Assembly: GCA_964406005.1 (NCBI GenBank)
Contig: CAYOPZ010000001.1
Span: 62,001 to 126,000, forward strand
Direction: 5' to 3'
DNA: 64,000 nucleotides
From: CAYOPZ01 sp964406005
Lineage (GTDB): Bacteria; Bacteroidota; Bacteroidia; Bacteroidales; SM23-62
Shown here piece after piece: positions 34,582 to 43,715 of this stretch. The notes under the pieces were generated by a model that was not told the origin of the DNA, made no database searches, and worked only from the letters and a program-made list of their open reading frames with translations. Positions within the stretch are counted from its first letter, which is position 1. Each line of letters opens with the position of its first letter. The translations under genes and the position numbers were made by a program.

Positions 34582-35391
34582 TCAATCGGCCCCCTCTGCA
34601 TCCCCGGCTGCCTTCCGTCGAAACAGTACAATTATCAGGATCCCCGTCAGCACAAAGGGTATGCTCAGCCACTGACCCATGTTCAGGGCCATGCCGGCTT
34701 CGAACGAAACCTGGTCCTCCTTGATGAATTCGATCAGAAAGCGCATGCCGAAGACAAGGACCAGGAACAAGCCGAAAAGGATCCCGGGGCGGGGTTTGCC
34801 TCCCGTCCTGTTATATATCCGCAACAACAGGATGAAAACAAGCAGATAGGTCAGGGCCTCATAGATCTGGGTGGGATGCTTGGGGACCACTTCCAGGTTC
34901 CGGATGAAAACGAAACCCCACGGAAGACTTGTCTGTATCCCGTAGATCTCGGAATTCATGAGGTTTCCCAGACGGATAAGACATCCTGCAAGGGCAACCA
35001 CCACCACGATGCGGTCAAGGATCCATATGAAAGGTTTCTTATATTTCCTTACAAACAGCCACAATGCCAGCAGGATGCCAACACCGGCACCATGGCTCGC
35101 AAGTCCCCCGTGCCAGATCATAAGTATTTCAAGGGGATTGCTCAGGTAATAACGGGGTTCATAAAACAGGCAGTGTCCGAGTCTTGCCCCGATCACCGTC
35201 CCCAGGGCCATGTAGATGGTAAGCTTGTCGAGAAGCTCAACCGGGAGTCCTTCCTTTTTAAAGAAACGGAGAAAGATCAGGTAGCCGAAGAAAAAACCGG
35301 AAGCGAACAGAAGCCCGTACCAGCGAATGGCGAAGTTCCCCACCCGGAATATTTCGGGATTCATATCCCAGTTGATTGCACCGATTATCAT
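34582..35391 (-). CDS. lgt: Prolipoprotein diacylglyceryl transferase
   Basis: 269 residues from ATG 35391; upstream in-frame codons to 35457 are probably leader sequence. Multi-pass membrane protein with the Lgt signature: MIWHGGLASHGAGVGILLAL and IRLGNLMNSEIYG, plus GHCLFYEPRYY. It attaches diacylglycerol to the lipobox Cys of prolipoproteins at the inner membrane. Its promoter (35455-35462) overlaps the divergent promoter of the Ig-like lipoprotein gene, and it is followed by the FAD/Fe-S dehydrogenase. Confidence 0.93.
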   Translation of the reverse strand: MIIGAINWDMNPEIFRVGNFAIRWYGLLFASGFFFGYLIFLRFFKKEGLPVELLDKLTIYMALGTVIGARLGHCLFYEPRYYLSNPLEILMIWHGGLASHGAGVGILLALWLFVRKYKKPFIWILDRIVVVVALAGCLIRLGNLMNSEIYGIQTSLPWGFVFIRNLEVVPKHPTQIYEALTYLLVFILLLRIYNRTGGKPRPGILFGLFLVLVFGMRFLIEFIKEDQVSFEAGMALNMGQWLSIPFVLTGILIIVLFRRKAAGDAEGAD

Positions 35392-35438
35392 GGTCCTGTC
35401 GTTTAATGAACCGCAGGCATTCTTGCGGTAAAAATAAA

Positions 35439-35446
35439 TATATTTG
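35439..35446 (+). promoter_or_regulatory. -7 element of the Ig-like lipoprotein gene
   Basis: TATATTTG, a perfect TAnnTTTG match 23 bases before the TTG start at 35470. It lies next to the minus-strand lgt promoter, so the two divergent promoters abut. Confidence 0.55.
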
Positions 35447-35454
35447 CAAAACGC

Positions 35455-35462
35455 CAAAGTTA
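35455..35462 (-). promoter_or_regulatory. -7 element of lgt
   Basis: TAACTTTG on the minus strand, 63 bases before the lgt ATG at 35391. Confidence 0.5.
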
Positions 35463-35469
35463 ATCAAAG

Positions 35470-37251
35470 TTGCAGAGAATAATTCACATCCTGATTTCTA
35501 TTTTCCTGTTTGCAGGCCTCTGGGATTGCGCCAAAACGGGAAATCCTTCCGGCGGGCCCAAAGACATAACTCCCCCTGTGGTCGTAAGGTCAAGACCGCT
35601 GAACGGGTCTGTGAATTTTACGGGCAGCCAGATTGAAATCACGTTTAACGAGTACATCAGGCCGGAAAATTTCAGCAGGCAAATTGTCGTTTCTCCCCCG
35701 CTCAGGGAGGGGGTTGAAACCCGGATGAGGGGAAAAACACTGGTTATCGACCTGCAGGAGGATCTTCTTGAAAATACAACCTATACCCTGGGTTTCGGTC
35801 AGTCTGTCAAGGACCTGAACGAGGGTAACGTACTGGAGAATTTCACGTTTGTCTTTTCCACCGGGAATTACCTGGATTCACTGGCGGTAACGGGTACGGT
35901 ACTCGGGGCCTTTGATCTTAAACCCCTGGAAGAAGCCGTTTATGTAATGCTGTACGCCAGCCTGGAAGATTCCGTCCCGTACACAGAAATCCCCGATTAC
36001 CTGGGCAAGACAGATGAAAACGGCGCTTTCCTGATCAACCATGCCAGCCCGGGTACCTACCGTGTATTTGCCCTCCAGGATCAGAACCTGAGCCTTAAAT
36101 ACGACGGCCCTGAGGAACAGATCGGTTTCCTGGATACATCAATTGTCCTGTCCGCCGCCTACAGCATGAAGGACAGCCTGCTTCTGCAGACGAACGATAC
36201 CCTGCTCCTGCCCACAAAGGACAGCCTTCCCTTCAAGGGCCTGGCCCGGTATGCAATGAGGGTTGATCTGCTTGCCTTCCGGGAAGACAACGAACCACAA
36301 TACCTGATCAATAATAAAAGGGAAGACAGGAGAAAGCTGATGCTGCTTTTCAATAGGGAACTGACCGACACGGTGATCCTCGAACCCCTGAATTTCAGCC
36401 CTACGGAAAACTGGTTCCTTTACGAAGAATATGTAATGAAAGACACCCTTGTCTACTGGCTGACCGATTCCCTGATCTATAATATGGACAGCCTGTTGAT
36501 CCTGGCCCGATACAGGGTAACCGACAGCCTTATGAATTACGTTCCTTTTAACGACAGCCTGGAATTCTATTACAGGGAGCCCGTACAGCCTACATGGTGG
36601 TTAAGGAGAAGAGAGGCAGTGGAAGAAACGGAAAAGATAAGCCTGGCTTTGAATGTGCGGAACGGACAGCGCTTCGATATTTTCAGGGACATTGTCATCG
36701 AACCCTCCCACCCGGTACTTGAACCGGATACTTCCAGGATCCGGTTCGAATACATGGAAGATACGCTGTTTATGCCCGCAGCCTGGTCCCTGTACAGGGA
36801 TCCTGACCGGCTGCGTGTATACCGCCTCAGCACCATATGGAAGGAAGAATGCCGCTACAGGCTGGTAATATATCCGGGCGCATTCGAAGACATTTACGGT
36901 GTCACGCACGATACGGTATCCGTCAATCTCCAGACCAGGCACCGGGATCATTATGCCAGGATCAATATATACCTGACGGGAGTGGACGCTCCCAGGATTA
37001 TCCAGGTACTGGATAACAAGGGCAATGTGGTCGCATGGAAAACCACGGATAAGGACGGCATGGTTGAATTCCCCTACATGGAACCTGCCACCTACACCCT
37101 CAAAATGATTTATGACGACAACGGAAACGGCAGGTGGGATACGGGGGATTACCTCGCGGGAATACAGCCTGAAAAGGTACGGTTTCATCCGGGAACCCTC
37201 GCAGTCCGCTCCAATTTCCATTACGAAATAAACTGGAATTCCGGAGATTGA
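35470..37251 (+). CDS. Lipoprotein with Ig-like domain
   Basis: 593 residues starting at TTG 35470. The signal ends in GLWDCAKTGN, a probable lipidation site, followed by the Bacteroidota motif TGNPSGGPKDITPP. Residues about 35-125 are an SbsA-type Ig-like domain (RSRPLNGSVNFTGSQIEITF to FTFVFSTGNY). A carboxypeptidase-regulatory-like stretch follows (FLINHASPGTYRVFALQDQN), then a long region with repeated DSL motifs, and a final segment rich in DNGNGRWDTGDYLAGIQPEK. It is likely a cell-surface or periplasmic structural protein. No enzyme motif is visible. Confidence 0.8.
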   Translation: MQRIIHILISIFLFAGLWDCAKTGNPSGGPKDITPPVVVRSRPLNGSVNFTGSQIEITFNEYIRPENFSRQIVVSPPLREGVETRMRGKTLVIDLQEDLLENTTYTLGFGQSVKDLNEGNVLENFTFVFSTGNYLDSLAVTGTVLGAFDLKPLEEAVYVMLYASLEDSVPYTEIPDYLGKTDENGAFLINHASPGTYRVFALQDQNLSLKYDGPEEQIGFLDTSIVLSAAYSMKDSLLLQTNDTLLLPTKDSLPFKGLARYAMRVDLLAFREDNEPQYLINNKREDRRKLMLLFNRELTDTVILEPLNFSPTENWFLYEEYVMKDTLVYWLTDSLIYNMDSLLILARYRVTDSLMNYVPFNDSLEFYYREPVQPTWWLRRREAVEETEKISLALNVRNGQRFDIFRDIVIEPSHPVLEPDTSRIRFEYMEDTLFMPAAWSLYRDPDRLRVYRLSTIWKEECRYRLVIYPGAFEDIYGVTHDTVSVNLQTRHRDHYARINIYLTGVDAPRIIQVLDNKGNVVAWKTTDKDGMVEFPYMEPATYTLKMIYDDNGNGRWDTGDYLAGIQPEKVRFHPGTLAVRSNFHYEINWNSGD

Positions 37252-37319
37252 CCCATTCCCGGTCGGTCTATATCAATAATTTATTAAATTAGCTAAATCA
37301 ACACACATCATTCATTGTC

Positions 37320-38174
37320 ATGAAGAATATCATTGTCCCCATTGATTTCTCCAAGGATGCACTGAAAGGGCTCGATCTTGCCCTGATGTTCACGAGAAAA
37401 CAATATACCAACATCCAGATGGTGTACGTGCAGAAAAAAAGTTCCGATTATAACAGGCCCGGATCATTCGTAGAAGAAAAGAAATGGGCTGAGAAAAAGT
37501 TCCAGGATATTCTTGCAGACTACGAATCCAAAATGGAGAATGATTCCAAACTCCGCTTCATCATCAAATCCGGAAAAATTTACAAGGAGATCGTCAACCA
37601 GGCCGAATCATACAAAGATTCCATGGTGGTTGTTTCCACGCACGGAGCTTCCGGATTCGAGGAATTTTTTATCGGCAGCAACGCGTTCAAGATCATATCG
37701 GCCACTGAAATGCCGGTAATGACAATCCGCACGGGTAAGATCCCCGAAAACATAGACCATATCGTTCTGCCCATCGACGTAACGATAGATACCCGGCAGA
37801 AAGTGCCTCTGACGGCTGAGCTCGCCCAGTTGTTCGGTGCCGAAGTGCATATCATAACCATCAGTTCATCAAGGGGCAAGAGGATCATTTCACGTCTGAA
37901 TGCCTATGCAAGCCAGGCTGCCAATTACTTTAAGGCCAAGGACGTGAACTACAGGATTAAGAACCTGTTCGGCGAGAACGTCGTTGACCTTGTCGTGGTT
38001 TATGCGGATTCTGTGGATGCGGATCTGATAACCCTCATGAAGACCCAGTCAAAAAGCATCAGCTTCGTGGGCAATTTTACCCAGCAGATCCTGAACCGTG
38101 CCACCATTCCCGTGCTTACACTTTCAAACAGGGAAACGCATATCATGACCGGGTTCAGCACCTTCGGAGACTGA
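37320..38174 (+). CDS. Tandem universal stress protein
   Basis: 284 residues made of two Usp domains. The first (MKNIIVPIDFSKDALKGLDL to STHGASGFEEFFIGSNAFKI) keeps the ATP-binding-like pattern G-x(2)-G-x(9)-G-like. The second (IDHIVLPIDVTIDTRQKVPL to the end) is degenerate, ending NRATIPVLTLSNRETH. Usp proteins help cells survive starvation and stress; the ligand is unknown here. The last 51 bases overlap, tail to tail, the end of the SDR gene on the other strand. Confidence 0.88.
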   Translation: MKNIIVPIDFSKDALKGLDLALMFTRKQYTNIQMVYVQKKSSDYNRPGSFVEEKKWAEKKFQDILADYESKMENDSKLRFIIKSGKIYKEIVNQAESYKDSMVVVSTHGASGFEEFFIGSNAFKIISATEMPVMTIRTGKIPENIDHIVLPIDVTIDTRQKVPLTAELAQLFGAEVHIITISSSRGKRIISRLNAYASQAANYFKAKDVNYRIKNLFGENVVDLVVVYADSVDADLITLMKTQSKSISFVGNFTQQILNRATIPVLTLSNRETHIMTGFSTFGD

Positions 38175-38969
38175 GCCGGTCAATTCCTTCCTGAACATCC
38201 GGGCTATGCGCTTTTCCCTTATCCGCACGGGGATCAGTAAAGAAATAAAAAGCAGGACCCTGTTCCAGAAACCGGGAACAATGACCGTTTTTCCCTTCAT
38301 CATTCCGTCAATGGCAATTTTTGCGACTCTTTCGGCCGGGAGTATCACCATGCCTGCCTTTTTTCCGTGGCTGTCGATCCGGCCGTAGGTGCCGGTATTC
38401 GTACGCACTCCATTCGGATTTACGACGGTGACGCCGATCCCGGATCCACTCAGTTCCCTTCTCAATGCCCTGGAAAAACTGAGGACAAAGGCTTTCGATG
38501 CTGCATACACGCTTTTATAGGCAATGGGATAATAGGCTGACAGGCTTCCCGTATTCAGGATATGGGCCCCGGGTAACTTTTTCAGCTCGGGAATAAACAG
38601 GCGTGACAGGAGTACAGGGGCACGTACATTCAGCATTATCCTCTCATCGCTGTATTCCGGGGAGGACCTTTCGAATTCTGCAGCCCCGGCAATGCCTGCA
38701 TTGTTGACCAGTATCCTGACCCGGTAACTGTTTTTCATGCACCATTTGTGGACCTCCAGGGGAGCGCCGGGCTGTGTCAGGTCTATCCCCAGTGTTGCTA
38801 CCTTTACGGAAAACTTTTCCCTTATCTCCACGGCCGTCTGTTCCAGTTCCGGAGTCTCCAGGGCCACCAGCAACAGATCAATCTTCCTTCCGGCACATTC
38901 CCTTGCAATGGCTTTGCCTATTCCGCTGCTTCCCCCGGTGATCAGTGCATATGTTGTTCGTTCAGCCAT
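38124..38969 (-). CDS. Short-chain dehydrogenase/reductase
   Basis: 281 residues. Rossmann glycine motif ALITGGSSGIGKAIA, NNAGIAG, and catalytic Tyr/Lys in YKSVYAASKAFVLSFS; the Ser in LNTGSLSAYYPIA completes the triad. It is close to the DltE-like SDR subgroup. A hydrophobic C-terminal stretch (VIVPGFWNRVLLFISLLIPV) may anchor it to the membrane. It starts 28 bases inside the epimerase gene and is the last gene of a four-gene overlapping operon. Substrate unknown, probably a carbonyl or lipid-like compound. Confidence 0.85.
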   Translation of the reverse strand: MAERTTYALITGGSSGIGKAIARECAGRKIDLLLVALETPELEQTAVEIREKFSVKVATLGIDLTQPGAPLEVHKWCMKNSYRVRILVNNAGIAGAAEFERSSPEYSDERIMLNVRAPVLLSRLFIPELKKLPGAHILNTGSLSAYYPIAYKSVYAASKAFVLSFSRALRRELSGSGIGVTVVNPNGVRTNTGTYGRIDSHGKKAGMVILPAERVAKIAIDGMMKGKTVIVPGFWNRVLLFISLLIPVRIREKRIARMFRKELTGSVSEGAEPGHDMRFPV

Positions 38970-39928
38970 TTTATGGTGATTTTCATTCCTTCCTCGAAGG
39001 GTATGGGATCATATCCCAGCTGGGTTTTTGCTTTCCGGCTCGATACCAGCCAGTCGTACCTGTACCTCCTTACCACATCGGGTGTAAAGGGAGGGACTCT
39101 TCCCTTCCATCCTGCAAAGATCAGCAATATATATGAAACCCAGACAATCACAGGCACCGGGACACTCACCAGAAAACGCCTCCGGCCCGTGATCCGGTTC
39201 ACGATGGCAAACCATTCATTGAAAGAAACATTTTCTCCTCCAAGCAGGTAACGCTCTCCCCTGCGACCTTTTTCCATGGCCAGTATCATACCGTCGCTTA
39301 CGTCATCGACATATACATAATTACCGATACCCTTTCCGTTACCCAGACGAATGTGCCATCTGCCTTTCAGGTACAGGTCGAGCAACCTGGCCACATTGCT
39401 GGTGCTCAATTTACCGGGGCCGTATACGCGTGAAGGATTCACAATGACAATGTCCATGCCCCGGCCGACATATTCGCGTACTTTTTGTTCTGCCAGGGCT
39501 TTGGACCGTATGTAATGGGTAAAGAGTTCCGCCGGACAGGGCGCGTTCTCATCCAGCGGTTCCTTCCCTGACGGTCCGAGCACACCTGCAGTCGAGGTAA
39601 ATACCACTTTTTTCAGTCCCTGATCCATCGCGCATTCCAGTACATTTACAGTACCTTCCACATTCTGCCTGTAGATCACCTCCGGACTTTTCGCCGTAAG
39701 GGTGGCAAATGCGGCAAGATGATATGCCTGTTCACAACCCTGCATGGCCTTTTCAATGCTTATCCTGTCCGTCAGGTCGCCCCGGAACCAGTGTATCCTT
39801 TCGTGCCGGATGTCCCCGATCCTGGAAACATCCCTGTACAAGGCATGGACCTCTGCGCCGGAGCGGACCAGCTTGAGAACCAGGTTCCCTCCTATGAATC
39901 CTGTCGCCCCGGTAACAAATATTCTCAT
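38942..39928 (-). CDS. NAD-dependent epimerase/dehydratase
   Basis: 328 residues from ATG 39928, which overlaps the CPBP stop codon in ATGA. Extended SDR: MRIFVTGATGFIGGNLVLKL at the start, AYHLAAFAT, TSTAGVLGPSG with the catalytic Ser/Thr, and YIRSKALAEQ with Tyr/Lys. It resembles dihydroflavonol-4-reductase/3-beta-hydroxysteroid-type enzymes acting on hydroxy or keto groups of sugars or lipids. The C-terminal hydrophobic helix (VPVPVIVWVSYILLIFAGW) suggests membrane association. Confidence 0.85.
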   Translation of the reverse strand: MRIFVTGATGFIGGNLVLKLVRSGAEVHALYRDVSRIGDIRHERIHWFRGDLTDRISIEKAMQGCEQAYHLAAFATLTAKSPEVIYRQNVEGTVNVLECAMDQGLKKVVFTSTAGVLGPSGKEPLDENAPCPAELFTHYIRSKALAEQKVREYVGRGMDIVIVNPSRVYGPGKLSTSNVARLLDLYLKGRWHIRLGNGKGIGNYVYVDDVSDGMILAMEKGRRGERYLLGGENVSFNEWFAIVNRITGRRRFLVSVPVPVIVWVSYILLIFAGWKGRVPPFTPDVVRRYRYDWLVSSRKAKTQLGYDPIPFEEGMKITIKWLNEQHMH

Positions 39929-40662
39929 TTCTGCGAACGATTGATAGCCAAAACACGCATCTCCGGATTGTAATACAGGGAAAACCATTCAGTGGTAAGG
40001 GCCAGGGTAATGTGCGTCAGCAATGCAAAACATAGGGACCCCGTCTGCAGGCTGAAATAACAGAAAACAAGACCTGCCGGGACGGCCCCGAATGTTTCCA
40101 GGGCCCCCCGGTGTATGTGCGCGAGTGCATAATAAATGACATTGATGGCAATGGCCGGCCAGTACCCGTACGATCCGAAGCTTGCAAACAAAAGGAATCC
40201 CCTGAACATGAATTCATAACCTGCAATATAGACCATCCAGCTCACCGCGCTCAACAAAACCAGCCCCGTATCCCATACCCTGCAACGGATCTGGGGGTAC
40301 AGGGCAAGATTCCTTTCACGGCGTGATATAAAATACACCAGTATGAATATAAGGATGCCTGAAACCAGCCAGAATGGTATGATCCTGCGAAATGCATCCG
40401 TGTTCAACCCGAAATCCCGAAGCGGCTGCCCGTATAAAAAAAGCACCAGAAGGGCGGGTATGAAACCGAAAAGAAAGGTTCCCAGAAGCCTGCTCAGAAG
40501 TACCCTTCTCACGGATGCCGCCTCCCGGCCAAAGCGACGGTTCAGCCACAGGCGGATCCTCTTCGATCCGGTGAACAGAAAATGCATCGCAAAAAGGACA
40601 GGAACCACGGCAATGGCAATGTTTCCTTTCAGGGACGCACCGGCTGGCTCAATGACGATCAT
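39925..40662 (-). CDS. CPBP-family intramembrane protease
   Basis: 245 residues with about seven hydrophobic helices. The CPBP/Abi core appears as AGYEFMFRGFLLFASFGSYG and YYALAHIHRGALETFGAVPA; the glutamate pair is reduced to one Glu before FMFRG, so catalysis is uncertain. CPBP proteins are membrane proteases or, in some bacteria, immunity factors. It starts 14 bases inside DUF2461 and overlaps the epimerase start by four bases, so it is an obligate member of this operon. Confidence 0.8.
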   Translation of the reverse strand: MIVIEPAGASLKGNIAIAVVPVLFAMHFLFTGSKRIRLWLNRRFGREAASVRRVLLSRLLGTFLFGFIPALLVLFLYGQPLRDFGLNTDAFRRIIPFWLVSGILIFILVYFISRRERNLALYPQIRCRVWDTGLVLLSAVSWMVYIAGYEFMFRGFLLFASFGSYGYWPAIAINVIYYALAHIHRGALETFGAVPAGLVFCYFSLQTGSLCFALLTHITLALTTEWFSLYYNPEMRVLAINRSQK

Positions 40663-41311
40663 AAAGCCCGAAATTGATGAAACGGTTAAACGGAACCAGC
40701 AGCCTGAAAGCCTTCAGGGTTTCACGGGCCAGGTCGCCTGACAAAAGCAGTTGTTCGTCAAAACCTCTTGTGACCGTATAACTCCTGTATTTGAGCAGAT
40801 CAATGTACTCAAAATCCTTCGGAAAACCTTTGGGGGGTGTTTTCAGCCGGTCGCCGTCCCACAGCTCTCCGAAATATTCCACGAATTCCCTGTCCCGGAT
40901 AACGCCTGTAAATTCTTCGGCATTCCCGTATATTTCATTACGGATCGCTTTCAGCACGGAAGGTTCGGGGCGGTAAACGCCCCCACCGGCAAACGCCCCG
41001 CCCGGCTCAAGGTGGAAATAGTAACCCGCATTGCCGGATTTTTTCCCTCCCCTGACAATGAAGGCGCCGAAATTTGATTTATAGGGAGACTTGTCCCTTG
41101 AGAACCGAATGTCCCTGTTGATCCTGAAAACCGCTTTCCGGGGATCCACCGGCCCCAGGTCGGGATCCATGATCCCGAGTTCATTCACAATACCTTCGAT
41201 AAAGGCAAGGTATTCCCCCCTGGCTTCTTCATAGCGGTCCCTGTTTGCATGGAACCAGTCCCTGTTGTTGTTTGCCTTCAGGTCCTTTAAGAAAGACAGG
41301 CTTTTTTTCAT
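40649..41311 (-). CDS. DUF2461 family protein
   Basis: 220 residues matching DUF2461 throughout: LSFLKDLKANNNRDWFHANR at the start, DPRKAVFRINRDIRFSRDKS, PYKSNFGAFIVRGGKK, FHLEPGGAFAGGGVYRPEP and KGFPKDFEYIDLLKYRSYTV. The function of the family is not established. It is the first gene of the four-gene operon and is divergent from ispD, 128 bases away. Confidence 0.9.
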   Translation of the reverse strand: MKKSLSFLKDLKANNNRDWFHANRDRYEEARGEYLAFIEGIVNELGIMDPDLGPVDPRKAVFRINRDIRFSRDKSPYKSNFGAFIVRGGKKSGNAGYYFHLEPGGAFAGGGVYRPEPSVLKAIRNEIYGNAEEFTGVIRDREFVEYFGELWDGDRLKTPPKGFPKDFEYIDLLKYRSYTVTRGFDEQLLLSGDLARETLKAFRLLVPFNRFINFGLYDRH

Positions 41312-41439
41312 GGCATTTCAGGTCTATTTTTTGTATCTTTTTGATGTGTTTCCAATCAAAAACCTCCGGATAATATAATAAAGATTTACTTATTTCAGGA
41401 GCTTCGGAACAGATTAAAACAGACCAGACAACAATCCCG

Positions 41440-42129
41440 ATGAAAAAAACACTTATCCTGGTGGCCGGCGGACAGGGAAAAAGAATGGGTTCTGAGCTTC
41501 CCAAACAGTTCCTCAGCCTGGGAGGACGGCCCCTGTTGATGCAGACCATGGATCTCTTCCACCGCTATGACGGCGCCATGACAATTGTCCTGGGCATTGC
41601 GGAAGAACATGTCTCCCACTGGAAAAAACTATGCAAACAGTTCCGATTTGATGTACCCCACCTCATCACTCCCGGCGGTGAAACCCGTTTTCATACGGTG
41701 AAAAACGCCCTCCTCAAAGTGCCGGAAGGTTCGCTCGTCGCCATACACGACGCCGTAAGGCCGCTGGTTACCAGGGATACGATCGACCGCTGTTTTACCC
41801 TGGCACAACATACAGGCGCCGCCATACCCTGCGTCGATGTACCGGGTTCCCTCCGTAAAATCGACAAGGGAAGAAGCAAAAGGGTGGACCGGAACACATT
41901 CCGTCTTGTGCAAACGCCACAGGTATTCCTTTATGAAATCCTCATGAAGGCTTACCGGCAGGACCATTCCGATTCATTTACCGATGATGCGGCTGTCGTG
42001 GAAGAAGCAGGATACCCGGTTTCGGTAGTGGAGGGCAATCCGGAAAACCTGAAGATCACTATCCCCGAAGACCTGGTCTGTGCTGAATCCATCCTGGAGG
42101 CATTCAGGGCAAGATCGGGACTCTATTAA
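41440..42129 (+). CDS. ispD: 2-C-methyl-D-erythritol 4-phosphate cytidylyltransferase
   Basis: 229 residues. The CTP-binding motif LVAGGQGKRMGSELPKQFLS starts at residue 7, IHDAVRPLVT carries the metal-binding Asp, and VCAESIL closes the family. It forms CDP-ME from MEP and CTP in the non-mevalonate isoprenoid pathway, in the cytoplasm. The gene stands alone between divergent DUF2461 and convergent DUF2807. Confidence 0.93.
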   Translation: MKKTLILVAGGQGKRMGSELPKQFLSLGGRPLLMQTMDLFHRYDGAMTIVLGIAEEHVSHWKKLCKQFRFDVPHLITPGGETRFHTVKNALLKVPEGSLVAIHDAVRPLVTRDTIDRCFTLAQHTGAAIPCVDVPGSLRKIDKGRSKRVDRNTFRLVQTPQVFLYEILMKAYRQDHSDSFTDDAAVVEEAGYPVSVVEGNPENLKITIPEDLVCAESILEAFRARSGLY

Positions 42130-42144
42130 GATATTGTATCCGGG

Positions 42145-42843
42145 TCAGTCTTCCAGGAAGGTTTCAACGATCTCCCCCTTCAGGCTGGTTTTCCTTTCCA
42201 CTTTTTCCGGATTGCCCACATATCCCACAAAACCGCCTGTTGTGGCATCGGCCTTCAGGTACCCGCTTGCCGATACCTTGGCCTTGCCCGTGCCGCTTGC
42301 ACTTACGGTGACTTCCCTGCAGTTGAACTGGTAGCCGTTGAAAGTCGCATTCGTTCCGGCCTTGATATCGGCGATCTTTCCCTCTCCCGTCAGGGTAAGT
42401 ATGGATCCCTGCGATATATTGGCCTTCAGCGAATCGCAATAAAGCTTCAGCCTCAGGGCCCCTCCATTGTTCATCCTGATATCGAGCCTGTCGAGAAAAA
42501 GTGTCTCGTAAGACCAGACGGCTGCGCGGGCGGTGACCTCCATACCGGTAAGCTGCCTGAAGTGAATCCTGACCTTAAGGTCCGCATCCCTGTAATTACC
42601 TGTCTTCATCCTGACGGACAGAATCCCGTCCTGAACCTCTGTGATCATCTGTGCCGGCTGTGCTCCCTCAAGGTCGATCTCCACGGATTCCTTCTCCGAA
42701 AGGATCAGCTCCGCATCGATCCCGCTGGTAATACTTATGGCATGAAATGCCTCCAGCTCACGTACGGTATTTACCCTGTCCTGAGACCTTGCGGAAAAAG
42801 AGAGGAAGATCAGGGCTGCAATCAATAAAAATCTTTCGCTCAT
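42145..42843 (-). CDS. DUF2807 (GIN domain) secreted protein
   Basis: 232 residues from ATG 42843; the upstream in-frame ATG at 42861 would overlap the -7 element. Signal peptide ends FSARSQ. The head GIN domain pattern follows: VNTVRELEAFHAISITSGID, AELILSEKESVEIDLEGA, GILSVRMKTG, and beta-helix-like turns such as ARAAVWSYETLFLDRLDIRM. It probably forms an extracytoplasmic beta structure of unknown function, typical of Bacteroidota. Confidence 0.85.
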   Translation of the reverse strand: MSERFLLIAALIFLSFSARSQDRVNTVRELEAFHAISITSGIDAELILSEKESVEIDLEGAQPAQMITEVQDGILSVRMKTGNYRDADLKVRIHFRQLTGMEVTARAAVWSYETLFLDRLDIRMNNGGALRLKLYCDSLKANISQGSILTLTGEGKIADIKAGTNATFNGYQFNCREVTVSASGTGKAKVSASGYLKADATTGGFVGYVGNPEKVERKTSLKGEIVETFLED

Positions 42844-42858
42844 AGGTAAAATTTTTTC

Positions 42859-42866
42859 CAAAATTA
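42859..42866 (-). promoter_or_regulatory. -7 element of the DUF2807 gene
   Basis: TAATTTTG on the minus strand, 15 bases before ATG 42843; this spacing supports the shorter start. The remaining intergenic sequence to tetR, about 200 bases, has no ORF. Confidence 0.45.
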
Positions 42867-43004
42867 AACCAAATTATTTCGGGAATAAAGAATTTTTACC
42901 GGAACTCCGGGTAGCTTCACCGACGATAAGGCTCTTTTGGCCTATTATTCCGCCTGCAGCAAAAAAATTAACTCCATCTTAACAATGCAATCGGGAGGAT
43001 GGGT

Positions 43005-43012
43005 TATATTTG
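43005..43012 (+). promoter_or_regulatory. -7 element of the tetR/RND operon
   Basis: TATATTTG, a perfect TAnnTTTG match, 56 bases before the tetR ATG. Confidence 0.55.
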
Positions 43013-43019
43013 CGACCCC

Positions 43020-43047
43020 GGAAACTTTTATTGTATTTATTGTTTCC
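43020..43047. promoter_or_regulatory. Inverted repeat downstream of the tetR promoter
   Basis: GGAAAC and GTTTCC face each other across 16 bases, between the -7 element and the tetR ATG. A position just after the transcription start fits a repressor site for the TetR protein, but the arms are short. Confidence 0.35.
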
Positions 43048-43068
43048 GCAGTTTAAAATGTTTTCCCT

Positions 43069-43704
43069 ATGAATACGGATCTGCAAAACATTCTGGAAAA
43101 AGTTTCAAAACTATACCGCAAGTACGGGATAAAGAGCATTACCATGGATGATGTGGCAAATGAGCTGGGGATATCCAAAAAGACACTGTATCAATTCGTG
43201 TCGGATAAGACAGAGCTTGTCGAAAAGGTCATTGATTATTCCCGTAACTGCAGCTTTGCAACGATGCTGGAAAAACTGAAAGGCGGATTGAATGCCATAG
43301 AAGAACTGATTGAGGTAAGCGTCCAGCTTAATGCACTGATGAAGGATTACAGTCCTTCCTATCTCTACGACCTGAAAAAGTACTACCCGGAAATACATGA
43401 AAAGCATATGTCGGCCCGCAGAAAATACATGTACGAATCCATGCTTGCGAATATAAGGAAAGGAAAGAAGGAAGGCCTTTACAGGATGGACCTTAACGAT
43501 AGGATCATAGCCAGGCTTCATCTCCTGAGGATTGAAAACCTCAGTGAAAGTGAGATCTTCAGGGAAGAGGAACTGCATACCACGGAATTTTTCAGGGAGG
43601 TGTTCGTCTACCACATACACGGGCTGGCCACTGAAAAAGGTCTCAGGGTGCTGGAAAGGAATATGCACAGGCTCGGTTCGCCGGAAAATCAAATGACACA
43701 ATAA
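43069..43704 (+). CDS. TetR/AcrR-family repressor
   Basis: 211 residues. N-terminal helix-turn-helix: KYGIKSITMDDVANELGISK followed by KTLYQFVSDKTELVEKVIDY. The C-terminal ligand domain is helical and not conserved. It is the first gene of the operon with a TolC protein, adaptor and RND pump, 11 bases upstream of the TolC gene, so it most likely represses this efflux operon until a ligand binds. Confidence 0.88.
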   Translation: MNTDLQNILEKVSKLYRKYGIKSITMDDVANELGISKKTLYQFVSDKTELVEKVIDYSRNCSFATMLEKLKGGLNAIEELIEVSVQLNALMKDYSPSYLYDLKKYYPEIHEKHMSARRKYMYESMLANIRKGKKEGLYRMDLNDRIIARLHLLRIENLSESEIFREEELHTTEFFREVFVYHIHGLATEKGLRVLERNMHRLGSPENQMTQ

Positions 43705-43715
43705 AACAGACAGAT

